Numbered from the stretch's first letter, positions 34,597 through 44,924 are shown. The stretch: 64,000 nucleotides of DNA from Streptomyces antnestii (GCF_004005495.1 NZ_RZYA01000001.1:434001-498000), one strand, 5' to 3'. Program-made: numbers and translations. Notes: generated by a model from the sequence alone, not told the origin.

Positions 34597-34638
34597 GCCC
34601 ATGACGCCCGGCATATGAGGTGCGCGGGCGCCATGGGC
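34597..34638. terminator. Hairpin between HxlR gene and convergent membrane-protein gene
   Basis: GCCCATG-A-CGCCCG pairs with CGGGCG-C-CATGGGC as a 14-bp stem with one mismatch and a 14-base loop. It starts ten bases after the HxlR stop. Confidence 0.7.
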
Positions 34639-34644
34639 GGGGTG

Positions 34645-35445
34645 TCACATGCCCGGCGGGACGCGGGACGGGCGGCCCGTGCCACGCGTCAGGGCGTAGC
34701 CGCCGATGCCGGCGAGCGCGGCCAGGACGCCGCCCGCCGCGGTCCAGACCCAGCGGTCCGACCACCAGCCGGACGACCAGCCGTTGTCGGGCTCACCGGT
34801 CGCGAGGGCCTGCGAGCCCGTTGCCCCCGTCGCCCCCGGCACGAGCGGCGCCGCGAGCGAGCCGTCGACCGCCGCCGGGCCGCCGATCTCCTTCGACGCG
34901 GCCTCGACCGCGACCGACACCGGAAGCCCCTGGTCGGCGGGGCTGAGGTCGACCGCCGTGAGCCTCACGTAGTACGTGCCCGGCAGCGGGTCGTTCGCCC
35001 ACGGCTCCGCCCAGGCCCGCACCGTACGCAGCGTGCAGGACAGCTCGACGGACGTCGCGTCCGGCGCGGCCGCCCTCGACTGCGTGCCGTACATACAGGC
35101 CTGACGGCGCCTCAGCCCGTCGTACACGTCGACCCGCCACGTCGCGCCCGAAGGCCCCGCCGCCGAGTCCGGCAGTTTCACCGTGGCCTTGACCGTGGGC
35201 CGCTGGCCGGCGTCCGCGGGGAACGACCAGTACAGGTAGTCGCCGGTGGAAGCGTCGGCCGTGGCCCGCTGCCCCTGCGCGACCTCCTTCGCCGTACGGA
35301 AGGAGGTGCCCGCCTCGGTGGGTGCCTTCTGCTGGTCGTCGCCCGCCGCGAACGCGGGTCCCGCGACGGCGGTGAGCGTGGCGGCCGCCCCGAGCGTCGC
35401 GGCGGCGCCCACCAGGGCGCCCGTCAAAAGCCTTGCGATCCGCAT
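34645..35445 (-). CDS. Secreted, C-terminally anchored hypothetical protein
   Basis: The 266-residue product has a signal peptide (RLLTGALVGAAATLGAAATL, cleavage near AFAAGDD). Its extracytoplasmic beta-rich domain includes YLYWSFPADAGQRPTVKATV and GTYYVRLTAVDL, a lectin- or carbohydrate-binding-like pattern. A C-terminal membrane helix (WVWTAAGGVLAALAGIGGYAL) and basic tail follow. No LPxTG motif is seen. The ATG overlaps the stop of the upstream VWA gene (ATGA), so the two proteins are made together and share the topology signal-domain-TM. Confidence 0.8.
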   Translation of the reverse strand: MRIARLLTGALVGAAATLGAAATLTAVAGPAFAAGDDQQKAPTEAGTSFRTAKEVAQGQRATADASTGDYLYWSFPADAGQRPTVKATVKLPDSAAGPSGATWRVDVYDGLRRRQACMYGTQSRAAAPDATSVELSCTLRTVRAWAEPWANDPLPGTYYVRLTAVDLSPADQGLPVSVAVEAASKEIGGPAAVDGSLAAPLVPGATGATGSQALATGEPDNGWSSGWWSDRWVWTAAGGVLAALAGIGGYALTRGTGRPSRVPPGM

Positions 35446-36716
35446 CAGTTGGTCCTCCAGACCGCGATCCGCCAGCGCGAGATCCAGCCCCACAGCACAC
35501 CCGCGACGAAGCCGGTGAGCACCAGGGCGGCGAGCAGCCACCAGCCGCGGCCGAGGCCGAACGCGGCCACGTCGGAGGCGGCGCTCGGGGCATCCACGAC
35601 GTCCACGGTCAGCTCGACCGGGAGGCCCGGCGTCGTCTTGACCGAGGCGGGGGCCGCGTAGGAGTTCGACACCTGGAGGCAGACGGTCTCGGCGGTCGCC
35701 TCACCGTCGCTCCGCTCCGGCTTCGGGTAGCGCAGGCCGGTCGAGATCACGTCCGTACGCCCGTCGCCCGCCTCCGCACCGCGGACGATCTCGCGGCCGT
35801 GCGCGGTGACCGCCCGCAGCAGGACGCCGTAGTCGCGGTTGACGGCACGGTCGGCGGCCACGCTCACCGAGGCGCGCAGCTCCTGCCCGGGGTCGACGGC
35901 CACGCGGTAGAAGCGGTGCTCGCCGAACCGCTCGCGGTCCGTGTACAGGCCGGGCTTGATCTCCGGTGCGTTGGCGCACTGCGCGGCGCCCTCGACGGCC
36001 ACGGGGTTGACCACCGGGTCGGCCGCACGGTCGACCAACTGGCCGACGCGGTCGGTCAGCTGGTCGGTGTGGGTCACGGAGGTGTACGTGCCGCCGGTGG
36101 CCTCGGCGATGCAGCTGAGCTGGTCACGGGTCTTGGCGTCCGGGACCAGGCCGAGGGTGTCGATGGTGAGGTTGATGCCCTTGGCGGCGATGTCGCGCGC
36201 GACCTCGCACGGGTCGAGCGGCTGACAGGTGTCCTCGCCGTCGCTGATGAGGACGATGCGGCGCGATCCGTCGCCGCCGTGGAGATCGTCGGCCGCCTTC
36301 AGGAGCGCGGGGCCGATCGGCGTCCAGCCCGTCGGCGAGAGCGTCGCGACGGCGGTCTTCGCCTCCGTGCGGTCGAGCGGTCCGACCGGGTAGAGCTGCG
36401 CGGTGTCCTTGCAGCCCACCTTCCGGTCCTCGCCGCGGTAGTCGGCGCCCAGCGTGCGGATGCCGAGCTCGACCTCCTTCGGCGTCGCGTCGAGCACCTC
36501 GTTGAACGCCTGCTTCGCGGCGGCCATCCGGGTCCCGCCGTCGATGTCACGCGTGCGCATCGACCCGCTCACGTCGAGCACGAGCTCGACCTTCGGGGCC
36601 GTCGCGGGCTGGTCGTCGGGATTGTCCGCAGCGGACGCGCCGACGGGCTGCAGCCCCAGGGTCAGGGCGGCGAACAGGACACACGTTCCTGCCGTCCGCC
36701 GTCTTCTTATGATCAT
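35445..36716 (-). CDS. VWA-domain membrane protein
   Basis: The 423-residue protein has a signal peptide (RTAGTCVLFAALTLGLQPVG). An extracellular von Willebrand A domain contains a complete MIDAS start (ELVLDVSGSMRTRDIDGG), the Thr in TGWTPIGPALL and the Asp in VLISDGEDTC. A beta-rich segment and a C-terminal helix (WWLLAALVLTGFVAGVLWGW) with basic tail follow. Its role is likely metal-dependent protein binding at the cell surface. It is coupled with the downstream TM protein. Its gene starts right after a 24-bp repeat array. Confidence 0.9.
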   Translation of the reverse strand: MIIRRRRTAGTCVLFAALTLGLQPVGASAADNPDDQPATAPKVELVLDVSGSMRTRDIDGGTRMAAAKQAFNEVLDATPKEVELGIRTLGADYRGEDRKVGCKDTAQLYPVGPLDRTEAKTAVATLSPTGWTPIGPALLKAADDLHGGDGSRRIVLISDGEDTCQPLDPCEVARDIAAKGINLTIDTLGLVPDAKTRDQLSCIAEATGGTYTSVTHTDQLTDRVGQLVDRAADPVVNPVAVEGAAQCANAPEIKPGLYTDRERFGEHRFYRVAVDPGQELRASVSVAADRAVNRDYGVLLRAVTAHGREIVRGAEAGDGRTDVISTGLRYPKPERSDGEATAETVCLQVSNSYAAPASVKTTPGLPVELTVDVVDAPSAASDVAAFGLGRGWWLLAALVLTGFVAGVLWGWISRWRIAVWRTN

Positions 36717-36754
36717 CGCCGGATCTTATGGATCAAGCGGCGCGCACAACAAAA

Positions 36755-36826
36755 CGCCAGCTCAGACGACTGCTTTATCGCCAGCCCAGAACTCTGCTCA
36801 ATCGCCGGCTCAAACCAATGCTCAAA
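36755..36826. repeat. Three 24-bp tandem repeats upstream of the VWA gene
   Basis: Units of the form CGCC(A/G)GC(T/C)CA(G/A)A...TGCT(T/C)(T/A)A(T/A) repeat three times and a fourth partial unit runs into the stop of the monooxygenase gene. The stretch is clearly AT-richer than its surroundings and fills the 117-bp gap between the two genes, where the VWA promoter would be. Confidence 0.7.
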
Positions 36827-36833
36827 CGGCTGC

Positions 36834-38102
36834 TCAGCGGGGCCCGTTCCCGGCCCCCGGATCCAGCCGCTTCCCGCCGAAGACCCCGGTGCCGTCCGCC
36901 CGTTCCCACCAGGCCGCGAGGCCGCCCGCGTCGAGCGCCCGCCAGTCCGGCGTCTCCTGGACGAGGGCGCGCCCGAGGCTCCGGCCGAGGCCGACCATCG
37001 CCGCGCCCGACGGGGCCCGCGCCCCGTCGTACGCGGCGAGCGCCCCGTCGAAGCCGGACGCCGAACGGAACGCGGACTCCAGCGCGGTGGCGTCCTGCAA
37101 CGCCTTCACCGCGCCCGCCCCCGTGTGCGGGCGCGCGACCGTCGCCGCGTCCCCGGCGAGCGCGAGGCGGCCCGACGCGTAGTGCGGAGCCGTGAAGTCG
37201 TACAGCGGCTGGAGGGAGAGCTCGGCGGGGGTCGTCAGGCGGACCAGGTCGCTCCAGTAAGGGGGCATCAACTCGTCGGCCACGTACGCGAGATGGGAGC
37301 GCAAGGCGTCGGTGAGGGTGCCGGGCGGCAGGCTCGTCGGCAGGTCGGCGCGCAGGCCCGCGTCGAGGCCGGACGGCGGCGCCGTGTACAGGACCCAGTT
37401 GACGCGCAGCCCGCCCTCCGGGCCGCCGTCGGGGATCCGGTACGTGATGAGGTGCCCGCCGGGGAACACGACGTACGCGCAGTCCTCCCGGGCCCAGAGG
37501 TCCGGCGCGGGCAGCCGCCCGGCGGGGAACGCGCCCCGCCACGCCAGATAGCCCGCGTACCGCGGCTGTACGTCGGGGAACGCGCAGGCCCTGACCACCG
37601 AGCGGTAGCCGTCCGCGCCGACGGCCACGTCGAACTCCTCGCAGCCGCCCGCCGCCGTATGCACCCGCACCCCGCCGGGCGTGGCCTCGACGCGCGTCAC
37701 CGCCGCCCCCGCGCGGAACTCGACGGCCGAGGGCACGGCCCGGCGCAGCGCGCGCCAGAGCGGCCCCCAGCCGTACGTACGGAACGGGAACGGCATCTCG
37801 GCGATCTCCCGCCCCAGCGCTGTGCCCCCGGCGGACCGGGCGGACCCCGCGGACCCGGCGCGCACGTACCAGCGGCGGCGCACGAGGCCCACCCAGGGCA
37901 TGCTCGCGTCCAGGTACCCGGCGGACTCCAGCTCGGCGTACCGCGCGTCGTGAACGGCGAGGCCCAGGCCGCGCTCCGCGAGCCTGTCGCCCGAGCGCTC
38001 GTACACGACGATCTCCCGGGCGCCCCCGCGCCGGGCCGCGCGTGCCGCCGCGCACCCGGCGACGCTCCCGCCCACGACCGCGACCCTGCCACCGTCCACC
38101 AT
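36834..38102 (-). CDS. FAD-dependent aromatic hydroxylase/monooxygenase
   Basis: The 422-residue flavoprotein of the PHBH/UbiH type starts with the dinucleotide motif VAVVGGSVAGCAAARAARRG. The DG-like motif is FDVAVGADGYRSVVR. The GD motif is RLALAGDAATVARPHTGAG. These enzymes hydroxylate aromatic or polyketide substrates with NAD(P)H and O2. The lengthy frame open upstream to 39176 belongs to the antisense of a HipA-like gene and is not coding. No biosynthetic genes are adjacent, so the substrate is unknown. Confidence 0.85.
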   Translation of the reverse strand: MVDGGRVAVVGGSVAGCAAARAARRGGAREIVVYERSGDRLAERGLGLAVHDARYAELESAGYLDASMPWVGLVRRRWYVRAGSAGSARSAGGTALGREIAEMPFPFRTYGWGPLWRALRRAVPSAVEFRAGAAVTRVEATPGGVRVHTAAGGCEEFDVAVGADGYRSVVRACAFPDVQPRYAGYLAWRGAFPAGRLPAPDLWAREDCAYVVFPGGHLITYRIPDGGPEGGLRVNWVLYTAPPSGLDAGLRADLPTSLPPGTLTDALRSHLAYVADELMPPYWSDLVRLTTPAELSLQPLYDFTAPHYASGRLALAGDAATVARPHTGAGAVKALQDATALESAFRSASGFDGALAAYDGARAPSGAAMVGLGRSLGRALVQETPDWRALDAGGLAAWWERADGTGVFGGKRLDPGAGNGPR

Positions 38103-38270
38103 GCGTACCGTCCCCCGTGGTCGGACCCATCTCCCGTTCCCCGTACGGGAGATGACGCTACCGGCAGGCGGCGGCCGGCACGCGTGACACACGGACGGTG
38201 TCCGGATCGGACACCCCCTGGGGAAGCGGTGCCCGACGCGCGGAGGGTGCCGCCGGTTACGCTGGCGGGT

Positions 38271-39185
38271 GTGCTGCGAGAAGTGACGGCTGTCCGGTAT
38301 CTGACCCCCCTGCGAACCGGCGGCTCCGTGCCCGGGATCGTCGAGGCCGACGACCTGGGGACCTATGTCGTGAAGTTCACCGGCTCCGCGCAGGGACGCA
38401 AGGCCCTCGTCGCCGAGATCGTCGTCGGTGAGCTGGCCCGTCGGCTCGGCCTGCGCTTCCCCGAGCTGGTCCGGGTCCACTTCGACCCCGAGGTGGCCGC
38501 GCACGAGCCGCACCAGGAGGTCCAGGACCTGCTGCGCGCGAGCGACGGGCTCAACCTCGGCATGGACTTCCTGCCGGGCGCGAAGGACTTCACGCCCGAG
38601 GTCGCCGAGGCGTTCACGGTGGACCCGCTGGAGGCCGGCAAGATCGTGTGGCTCGACGCCCTCACGGTCAACGTGGACCGCACGGTCCATAGCTCGAACC
38701 TGATGATCTGGCCCACGTTCGGCATCCAGGAGCCGAAGCTGTGGCTGATCGACCACGGCGCGGCCCTGGTCTTCCATCACCGCTGGGACGGGTCCGCGCC
38801 CGACAAGGCGTACGACTTCCGCCATCACGCCCTCGGCGCCTACGGCCCGGACACGGCCGCGGCCGACGCGGAGCTCGCGCCGCTCGTCACGGAGGCGATG
38901 CTGCGCGAGGTCGTCGCCCTCGTCCCCGACGCGTGGCTGGCCGACGAGCCGGGGTTCGGCGGGCCGGACGAGGTCCGTGAGGCGTACGTGGCCTATCTCG
39001 CGGCCCGCGCACGCAGCTCCGCCGCCTGGCTGCCCACGGACTTCCCGTCGCGCGCCCAGCTGGCCGCGGCGGACGCGCGGCGGGCTGCCGATACGGAGAA
39101 GGGCCGGCCGGCCTGGCTGAAGCGGGTGCCGGACCTGCACGGCAAGCCCGGCGCGGAGCAGGACTGGTCGGTCCACCTCGGCTGA
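38271..39185 (+). CDS. HipA-like kinase family protein
   Basis: The 304-residue protein resembles the HipA-like family widespread in Streptomyces. It shows VVKFTGSAQGRKALVAEIVV, a nucleotide-binding-like start. A catalytic-loop-like WLDALTVNVDRTVHSSNLMI (with D, N) and a metal-binding-like LWLIDHGAALVFHHR follow. No HipB antitoxin gene is next to it, so it is not an obvious toxin-antitoxin pair. GTG 38271 lies eight bases after TACGCT, suggesting a leaderless transcript. A palindromic repeat follows its stop. Confidence 0.8.
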   Translation: MLREVTAVRYLTPLRTGGSVPGIVEADDLGTYVVKFTGSAQGRKALVAEIVVGELARRLGLRFPELVRVHFDPEVAAHEPHQEVQDLLRASDGLNLGMDFLPGAKDFTPEVAEAFTVDPLEAGKIVWLDALTVNVDRTVHSSNLMIWPTFGIQEPKLWLIDHGAALVFHHRWDGSAPDKAYDFRHHALGAYGPDTAAADAELAPLVTEAMLREVVALVPDAWLADEPGFGGPDEVREAYVAYLAARARSSAAWLPTDFPSRAQLAAADARRAADTEKGRPAWLKRVPDLHGKPGAEQDWSVHLG

Positions 39186-39188
39186 CGG

Positions 39189-39324
39189 CCCGGTGGGGGC
39201 TGGTCGCGCAGTTCCCCGCGCCCCTTGAAGGCATGCGGCTTCGCCGCGCCTTCATCGGGGAAATGCGGCATGTAGTGTCTGCATTTCAGGGGCGCGGGGA
39301 ACTGCGCGACCAGCCCCCACCGGG
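39189..39324. repeat. Interspersed palindrome (GGCTGGTCGCGCAGTTCC type)
   Basis: Near-perfect arms of about 40 bp, including GGGGGCTGGTCGCGCAGTTC, flank a short centre. The same sequence family recurs at 58602-58734 and in fragments at 42475-42546. These are common intergenic palindromes of Streptomyces, here between the HipA-like gene and aceB. Confidence 0.85.
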
Positions 39325-39348
39325 CCGCAGCCGGCGACGCAACGCAAA

Positions 39349-39378
39349 GGCCCCCGGCGCTGTGCGGTGCCGGGGGCC
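39349..39378 (-). terminator. Hairpin terminator of malate synthase gene
   Basis: GGCCCCCGGC and GCCGGGGGCC form a 10-bp perfect stem with a ten-base loop, 16 bases from the aceB stop. Confidence 0.75.
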
Positions 39379-39393
39379 AAGGGTGCGGGTCGC

Positions 39394-41025
<1,632 letters not shown>

Positions 41026-41118
41026 GAGCTGTCACTTCCTTCAGCGAACGGGCGCGGACGGCACCGAGTGCCGTGGGCGCCGGGATACGACTACGGACCC
41101 CACGCGGGGAACCGGCCC

Positions 41119-41154
41119 TTCTGAACAGTGGATATTAGTTTCCTTATCGTGGAA
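41119..41154. promoter_or_regulatory. Tandem boxes upstream of aceB (candidate AllR operator)
   Basis: TTCT-N7-GGAT (41119-41133) and TTCC-N7-GGAA (41140-41154) start 21 bp apart, about 95-130 bp upstream of the aceB start. The second box is a perfect palindrome in its arms. Confidence 0.7.
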
Positions 41155-41252
41155 GTTCAAGGGTCTGTTGATGTCGAGATTCTCCGGGTCGACATAACGT
41201 GGCGCTCGGTGCCAGGCCCCTCACGCCGCGTTCACCCTCCCCTCGCTCCCCC

Positions 41253-41858
41253 TCACTCAAGGTGCTCCAGGTCCGCCTCCGTGTCGATGTCGTAGTCATC
41301 GGCCACATCGCCGCACTCCACGAGCGTGAGCGCCGACGCGTGCTCCTTCAGGTACGCGCGCGCCCCGCGGTCCCCGGCCGCGCTCGCCACGATCCCCGCC
41401 CAGTGATCGGCCCCGAACAGCACCGGATGCCCCCGCTCTCCCTCGTACGCGGCCGCCGCGAGCGACCCCGCCGAGCGGTACGCCGCCCGGACGCGGGCCA
41501 CCGCCGCGGCCCCGATCCCCGGTTGGTCCACAAGGAGGACGAGCGCGGCCGACGCCCCCGTCCCGGCGAGCGAACCGAGGCCCGCCCGCAGCGACGACCC
41601 CATCCCCTCCTCCCACGCCGGGTTCTCCACGAGCACGCACCCCGCGAGGTCCGCCCGTGCCCGTACGTCGTCCGCCGCCGCGCCGAGTACGACGTGGACG
41701 CGCTCGCAGCCGCCCGCGCGCAGCACCGCCACCGCGTGCTCGACCAGGGGGCGGCCGCGGTGCGTCAGGAGGGCCTTCGGCCGCCCGCCGAGGCGCCGGC
41801 CGCCCCCCGCCGCGAGCAGCAGTCCCGTCACCGGATGGTCATCCGTCATGTGTGTCAT
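41253..41858 (-). CDS. MobA-like nucleotidyltransferase (molybdenum cofactor cytidylyl/guanylyltransferase type)
   Basis: The 201-residue NTP-transferase has the signature LLAAGGGRRLGGRPKALLTHRG. A metal-binding Asp region is LVLLVDQPGIGAAAVARV, and GHPVLFGADHW is the conserved substrate loop of MocA/MobA proteins. The likely role is cytidylation or guanylation of molybdopterin for xanthine dehydrogenase-type enzymes. That would fit the purine-degradation theme, though no such oxidase is visible here. ATG 41858 (MTHMTDDHP) was chosen; ATG 41849 is possible. Confidence 0.88.
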   Translation of the reverse strand: MTHMTDDHPVTGLLLAAGGGRRLGGRPKALLTHRGRPLVEHAVAVLRAGGCERVHVVLGAAADDVRARADLAGCVLVENPAWEEGMGSSLRAGLGSLAGTGASAALVLLVDQPGIGAAAVARVRAAYRSAGSLAAAAYEGERGHPVLFGADHWAGIVASAAGDRGARAYLKEHASALTLVECGDVADDYDIDTEADLEHLE

Positions 41859-42093
41859 GCAGCCTGGATACCTCACCCGGCGGCCCCTGCGGCCCCCGCG
41901 CCGAGCGCCGAAGACACTCGTGCGGCCGGAATTCCGTCGGCGGAGTGGCGGGCGTGGCAGAAAGTGGCGTTTACTGGCCCGCGACCCCACTGAGGCGCGT
42001 CCGACCAACGCCCCGGCGGGGGCGGTGGAAAGCGTGCGACGTGCGGAACGCGCACGGGAGCCGTCGCACAAAGGTGTGCGAGGGGGGAGAGCT

Positions 42094-42408
42094 GTGTTGC
42101 GGAGCGTGGGGCAGAAGCTGGTGGCCGGCAGCGAAGAGGATCCGCGGGTGACGGAGTTGCGCACCGCGGTGTCCCGGCTGCGGCGTGAACTGGCCGCTCA
42201 TCCGGCCGAGTTCCCCGATCGGGCCGTCGCCGAGGACGAACTCGCCGCCCTGGACGCGATGGCCGCCGGCGGTCTTCCCGAGGTCCCGCGGCTGCGCCGC
42301 TCCCTGCTGGTCGTCGCGGGCGCGATCGGCTCGGTCAGCGCGCTGGCGAAGGGGCTCGGTGACGTGCGGAACGCGGTGGAGCTTTTCGGCGGGCCGCCTC
42401 CGCGGTGA
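42094..42408 (+). CDS. Small DUF5955-like hypothetical protein
   Basis: The 104-residue protein has two helical parts: VTELRTAVSRLRRELAAHPA, then a hydrophobic segment RSLLVVAGAIGSVSALAKGL near the end. This arrangement resembles small proteins annotated as DUF5955 in Streptomyces. GTG 42094 is chosen because GGGGGGAG lies seven bases upstream; the frame open to 41848 has no better site. Function unknown. Confidence 0.7.
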   Translation: MLRSVGQKLVAGSEEDPRVTELRTAVSRLRRELAAHPAEFPDRAVAEDELAALDAMAAGGLPEVPRLRRSLLVVAGAIGSVSALAKGLGDVRNAVELFGGPPPR

Positions 42409-42474
42409 CGCTGCGCGGTGCGTGCCGTGGGTTGAGCGGTGACCGGGGGTGTGGGGGGGGCCGGGGTTTCTTTT

Positions 42475-42546
42475 GCGCAGTTCCCCGCGCCCCTTGAGGG
42501 CGAGTGCGGGTGGTCTGTGGCTGAGCGCGCAGTTCCCCGCGCCCCT
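42475..42546. repeat. Two half copies of the GCGCAGTTCCCCGCG palindrome family
   Basis: GCGCAGTTCCCCGCGCCCCT occurs at 42475-42494 and 42527-42546 in direct orientation, with a third fragment (CCGCGCCCCTGGAG) near 42562. They are remnants of the family seen intact at 39189 and 58602. Confidence 0.7.
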
Positions 42547-42622
42547 GAAGGTGTGTAGGTCACCGCGCCCCTGGAGGTGGGCGTCGTCACCCTGCATGCT
42601 TCGTGCGGGACTTGATGGGCTG

Positions 42623-44116
42623 TCACGCCACCCAGTGGGGGCGTCCCGAGTCCTCGGCCGTCGGGCCGAGGCCGTTCGTGAGCGTCTCGGCGAGTCGCCG
42701 TACCGCCTCCCGGGCGATCTCCGGCGACTGCGTGTACGGGAAGCGGAGCCGGTGTTCGTGCGTCCCGGGGTCCGCGCCGAAGCGGGAGCCGCCCTCGATG
42801 CGCACCCCGTGCCGCAGCGCCGCCCGCGCGAGCGCCGAGGCGATCGGGCGGCCCAGGTCGATCCACAGCGACAGGCCGCCCGGCGGCAACTGCCAGCGCC
42901 ACTCCGGCATTTCACGTGCCAGATCCTCGGCGAGCGCGTCCCGCTGGGCCCGCAGCCGGGGCAGCCGCTCACGCAGGACCTCGTCCATCCGGTCCAGCAG
43001 CCGCAGCGCGACCAGCTGGTCGAGCACGGAACCCGACATGTCGACGGGCACCCGCGCCGTCGCCAGCTCCGTGATCAGCCGTGACCCGGCCCTGACCCAG
43101 CCGATGCGCAGGCCGCCCCAGTGCGTCTTGCTCAACGAGCCCACGGTGACGACCTGTTCGCCCGCGCCGTGCGTCGCGAGGGAGGCGAACGGGGCGGGCG
43201 CCGGCACGTCGAGCGCGATGTCGGCCACCGTCTCGTCCACGACCAGCCAGGTCCCGGTCGCCCGCGCCGCGTCGAGAAGCCGCACCCGCTGCTCGCGCGG
43301 CATGAGGCGTCCGGTCGGGTTCTGGAAGTCCGGGATCAGATAGGCGAGCCGCGGCGCGGTCTGCCGCAGTGCCGACTCGAAGAGGTCGGTGTCCCAGCCG
43401 CCGTCCGTGACGGGCACCGGCGTGGCCCGCATCCCGCCCCTGCGCAGCGCGTCCAGGGCGTTCGGGTACGACGGGTTCTCGATCAGGACGCGGTCACCGG
43501 CCCGGGCGAGGAGCCCCAGGGTGAGGGACACGGCCTGCTGGGCGCCCGACGTGATGAGGATCTGCTCGGGGAGCGTCGGCAGGCCGCGCCGCGTGAACCG
43601 CTCCGCGACCGCGGCCCGCAGCTCGGGAAGGCCGTACGGGTGGTAGCCCGGCGTCGACGCGTGGCGGGCGAGCAGCGGGCCCGCGGCGGCGAGCGCGTCG
43701 GCGAGTTCCGCCGCCGGCGCGCCCGGCGCCGCGACGGCGAGGTCGATCACGTCGTCGCCCGCGGGGAACACGGCCACGTTGGCCGGCCGCTGCCCCTCGG
43801 GGAGTTCGGTCCAGGTGCCGGCGCCGCGCCTGCTGCGGGCGTAGCCGCCCTCGCGCAGCAGGTCGTAGGCCGCGGTGACCGTGGCCCGGCTGACCCCGAG
43901 TGCGGTGGCCAGCTCGCGCTCGGCGGGCAGGCGGGTGTGCAGCGGGATGCGGCCGTCGAGCAGCAGGGTGCGCACGCCCTGGGCGAGCGCCCGGTAGCCG
44001 GGCCGGTCCCCGGCGGTCCCGGTCAGCAGGTCCGCGAGACGCCGGCTCCCCAGGGATCTGTTCATGCTGTCCGCGCTCAGGGTGTTCAAGGCGTGGACCA
44101 CTCGATTGCCTGCCAT
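42623..44116 (-). CDS. MocR-type regulator (GntR HTH fused to aminotransferase domain)
   Basis: The 497-residue protein combines an N-terminal GntR winged helix (LPAERELATALGVSRATVTA) with a fold-type I aminotransferase domain. The PLP lysine is in VGSLSKTHWGGLRIGW and the cofactor region is LIPDFQNPTGRLMP. MocR proteins sense PLP or amino compounds and usually control the neighbouring divergent gene. Here the divergent unit is a small ORF plus a universal stress protein. A shared inverted motif TTGGCCTGGA(C/G)AGC lies at both divergent promoters. Confidence 0.92.
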   Translation of the reverse strand: MAGNRVVHALNTLSADSMNRSLGSRRLADLLTGTAGDRPGYRALAQGVRTLLLDGRIPLHTRLPAERELATALGVSRATVTAAYDLLREGGYARSRRGAGTWTELPEGQRPANVAVFPAGDDVIDLAVAAPGAPAAELADALAAAGPLLARHASTPGYHPYGLPELRAAVAERFTRRGLPTLPEQILITSGAQQAVSLTLGLLARAGDRVLIENPSYPNALDALRRGGMRATPVPVTDGGWDTDLFESALRQTAPRLAYLIPDFQNPTGRLMPREQRVRLLDAARATGTWLVVDETVADIALDVPAPAPFASLATHGAGEQVVTVGSLSKTHWGGLRIGWVRAGSRLITELATARVPVDMSGSVLDQLVALRLLDRMDEVLRERLPRLRAQRDALAEDLAREMPEWRWQLPPGGLSLWIDLGRPIASALARAALRHGVRIEGGSRFGADPGTHEHRLRFPYTQSPEIAREAVRRLAETLTNGLGPTAEDSGRPHWVA

Positions 44117-44130
44117 GCCAACTCTCCGTT

Positions 44131-44209
44131 ATTGGCCCTGCTGTCCAGGCCAATCAGCGTACAGACTCGACGCAGGAGCAGAGCTTTCGGGCGGTTTGGC
44201 CTGGAGAGC
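44131..44209. promoter_or_regulatory. Divergent promoter region with inverted TTGGCCTGGASAGC copies
   Basis: ATTGGCC..GGCCAAT arms (44131-44154) lie 15 bp from the MocR gene start. TTGGCCTGGACAGC on the minus strand (44140-44153) recurs on the plus strand as TTGGCCTGGAGAGC (44196-44209), 18 bp before the small ORF at 44227. Both copies occupy equivalent positions relative to their genes, as expected for MocR operators or shared promoter sequences. Confidence 0.6.
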
Positions 44210-44226
44210 GGCGGAGGAGGCATGCC

Positions 44227-44370
44227 ATGGAGGGGTACGAGGCGGGCTGTGTCACGGACCGTTTCGAACGGGAGATGCAGCGCCGCGCGGAACAGCGCGG
44301 CCCGCGACCGGTCGGCGCCTGGGTGCGGGCGCTGGTGCGGGGGACGCGGCGCAGGGGGAGGAAGTCGTGA
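44227..44370 (+). CDS. 47-residue basic small protein
   Basis: The tiny ORF starts at an ATG with GGAGGAGG seven bases upstream, one of the strongest ribosome sites in the window. It ends with GTGA overlap into the stress-protein gene. The product is arginine-rich (RFEREMQRRAEQRGPRP, GTRRRGRKS). It is likely a real leader peptide or small protein that couples translation to the next gene. No family is known to me. Confidence 0.65.
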   Translation: MEGYEAGCVTDRFEREMQRRAEQRGPRPVGAWVRALVRGTRRRGRKS

Positions 44371-44924
44371 ACGGGGAGTGGGGGACGGCGGCGCCGGCCG
44401 GGCGTGGGGGAGAGGTGACCGGTCAGGTCGTCGTCGGGGTGAGTGACTCGCTCGGCGGGCTCGCGGCGCTGCGCGCGGCCGCCGAGGAGGCCCGCCGCTC
44501 CGGCCGGGTCCTCGTCGCCGTCGCCGCGTGGGAGCCGCCGGAGGGCGAGGGCCTGTACGCCCGGCGCCCTGATCCGGAGTGGGCCCGTCACTGGTACGGC
44601 GAGGCCCGCGCGGCCCTGGACCGGGCGTTCGACGAGGCGCTCGGCGGGCCGCCGACGGACATGGACGTACTGCGCCGCGTGGTCAGGGCCCGGCCCGGCC
44701 GCGCCCTGTGCGAGACGGTGACGGGCCCGGACGACCTCCTCGTCATCGGCGCCCACCCCCGCAGACTGTGGCGCGGCCGAACCCACCGCTACGTCGCCGC
44801 ACACGCCACCTGCCCGCTCCTGACGGTCCCCGCACCGCCCGGTCCGAGCCGTCACGAATTGCGGGCGCTGCGCCGGGCGAGGGCGGGCGACTTCGTTACG
44901 GCTGGGCCGTCGGCGGCGGGCTGA
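44367..44924 (+). CDS. Universal stress protein family
   Basis: The 185-residue protein has a single UspA-like domain: VVVGVSDSLGGLAALRAAAE at the start, VLVAVAAWEPP, a CETVTGPDDLLVIGAHPRRL region and a C-terminal HATCPLLTVPAP. The G-x2-G-x9-G nucleotide motif is only partly present. GTG 44367 overlaps the upstream small ORF. Its last 25 codons lie in a segment that is duplicated 174 bp downstream. Confidence 0.82.
   Translation: MNGEWGTAAPAGRGGEVTGQVVVGVSDSLGGLAALRAAAEEARRSGRVLVAVAAWEPPEGEGLYARRPDPEWARHWYGEARAALDRAFDEALGGPPTDMDVLRRVVRARPGRALCETVTGPDDLLVIGAHPRRLWRGRTHRYVAAHATCPLLTVPAPPGPSRHELRALRRARAGDFVTAGPSAAG

Noticed and set aside
35433..39185. 1250-codon plus-strand ORF
   Set aside because: Only its last 304 codons (from 38271) are coding. 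The rest is antisense to the VWA protein and monooxygenase genes.
38271..39185. HipBA toxin-antitoxin module
   Set aside because: No small HTH antitoxin gene lies on either side; the kinase-like protein is of the stand-alone Streptomyces type.
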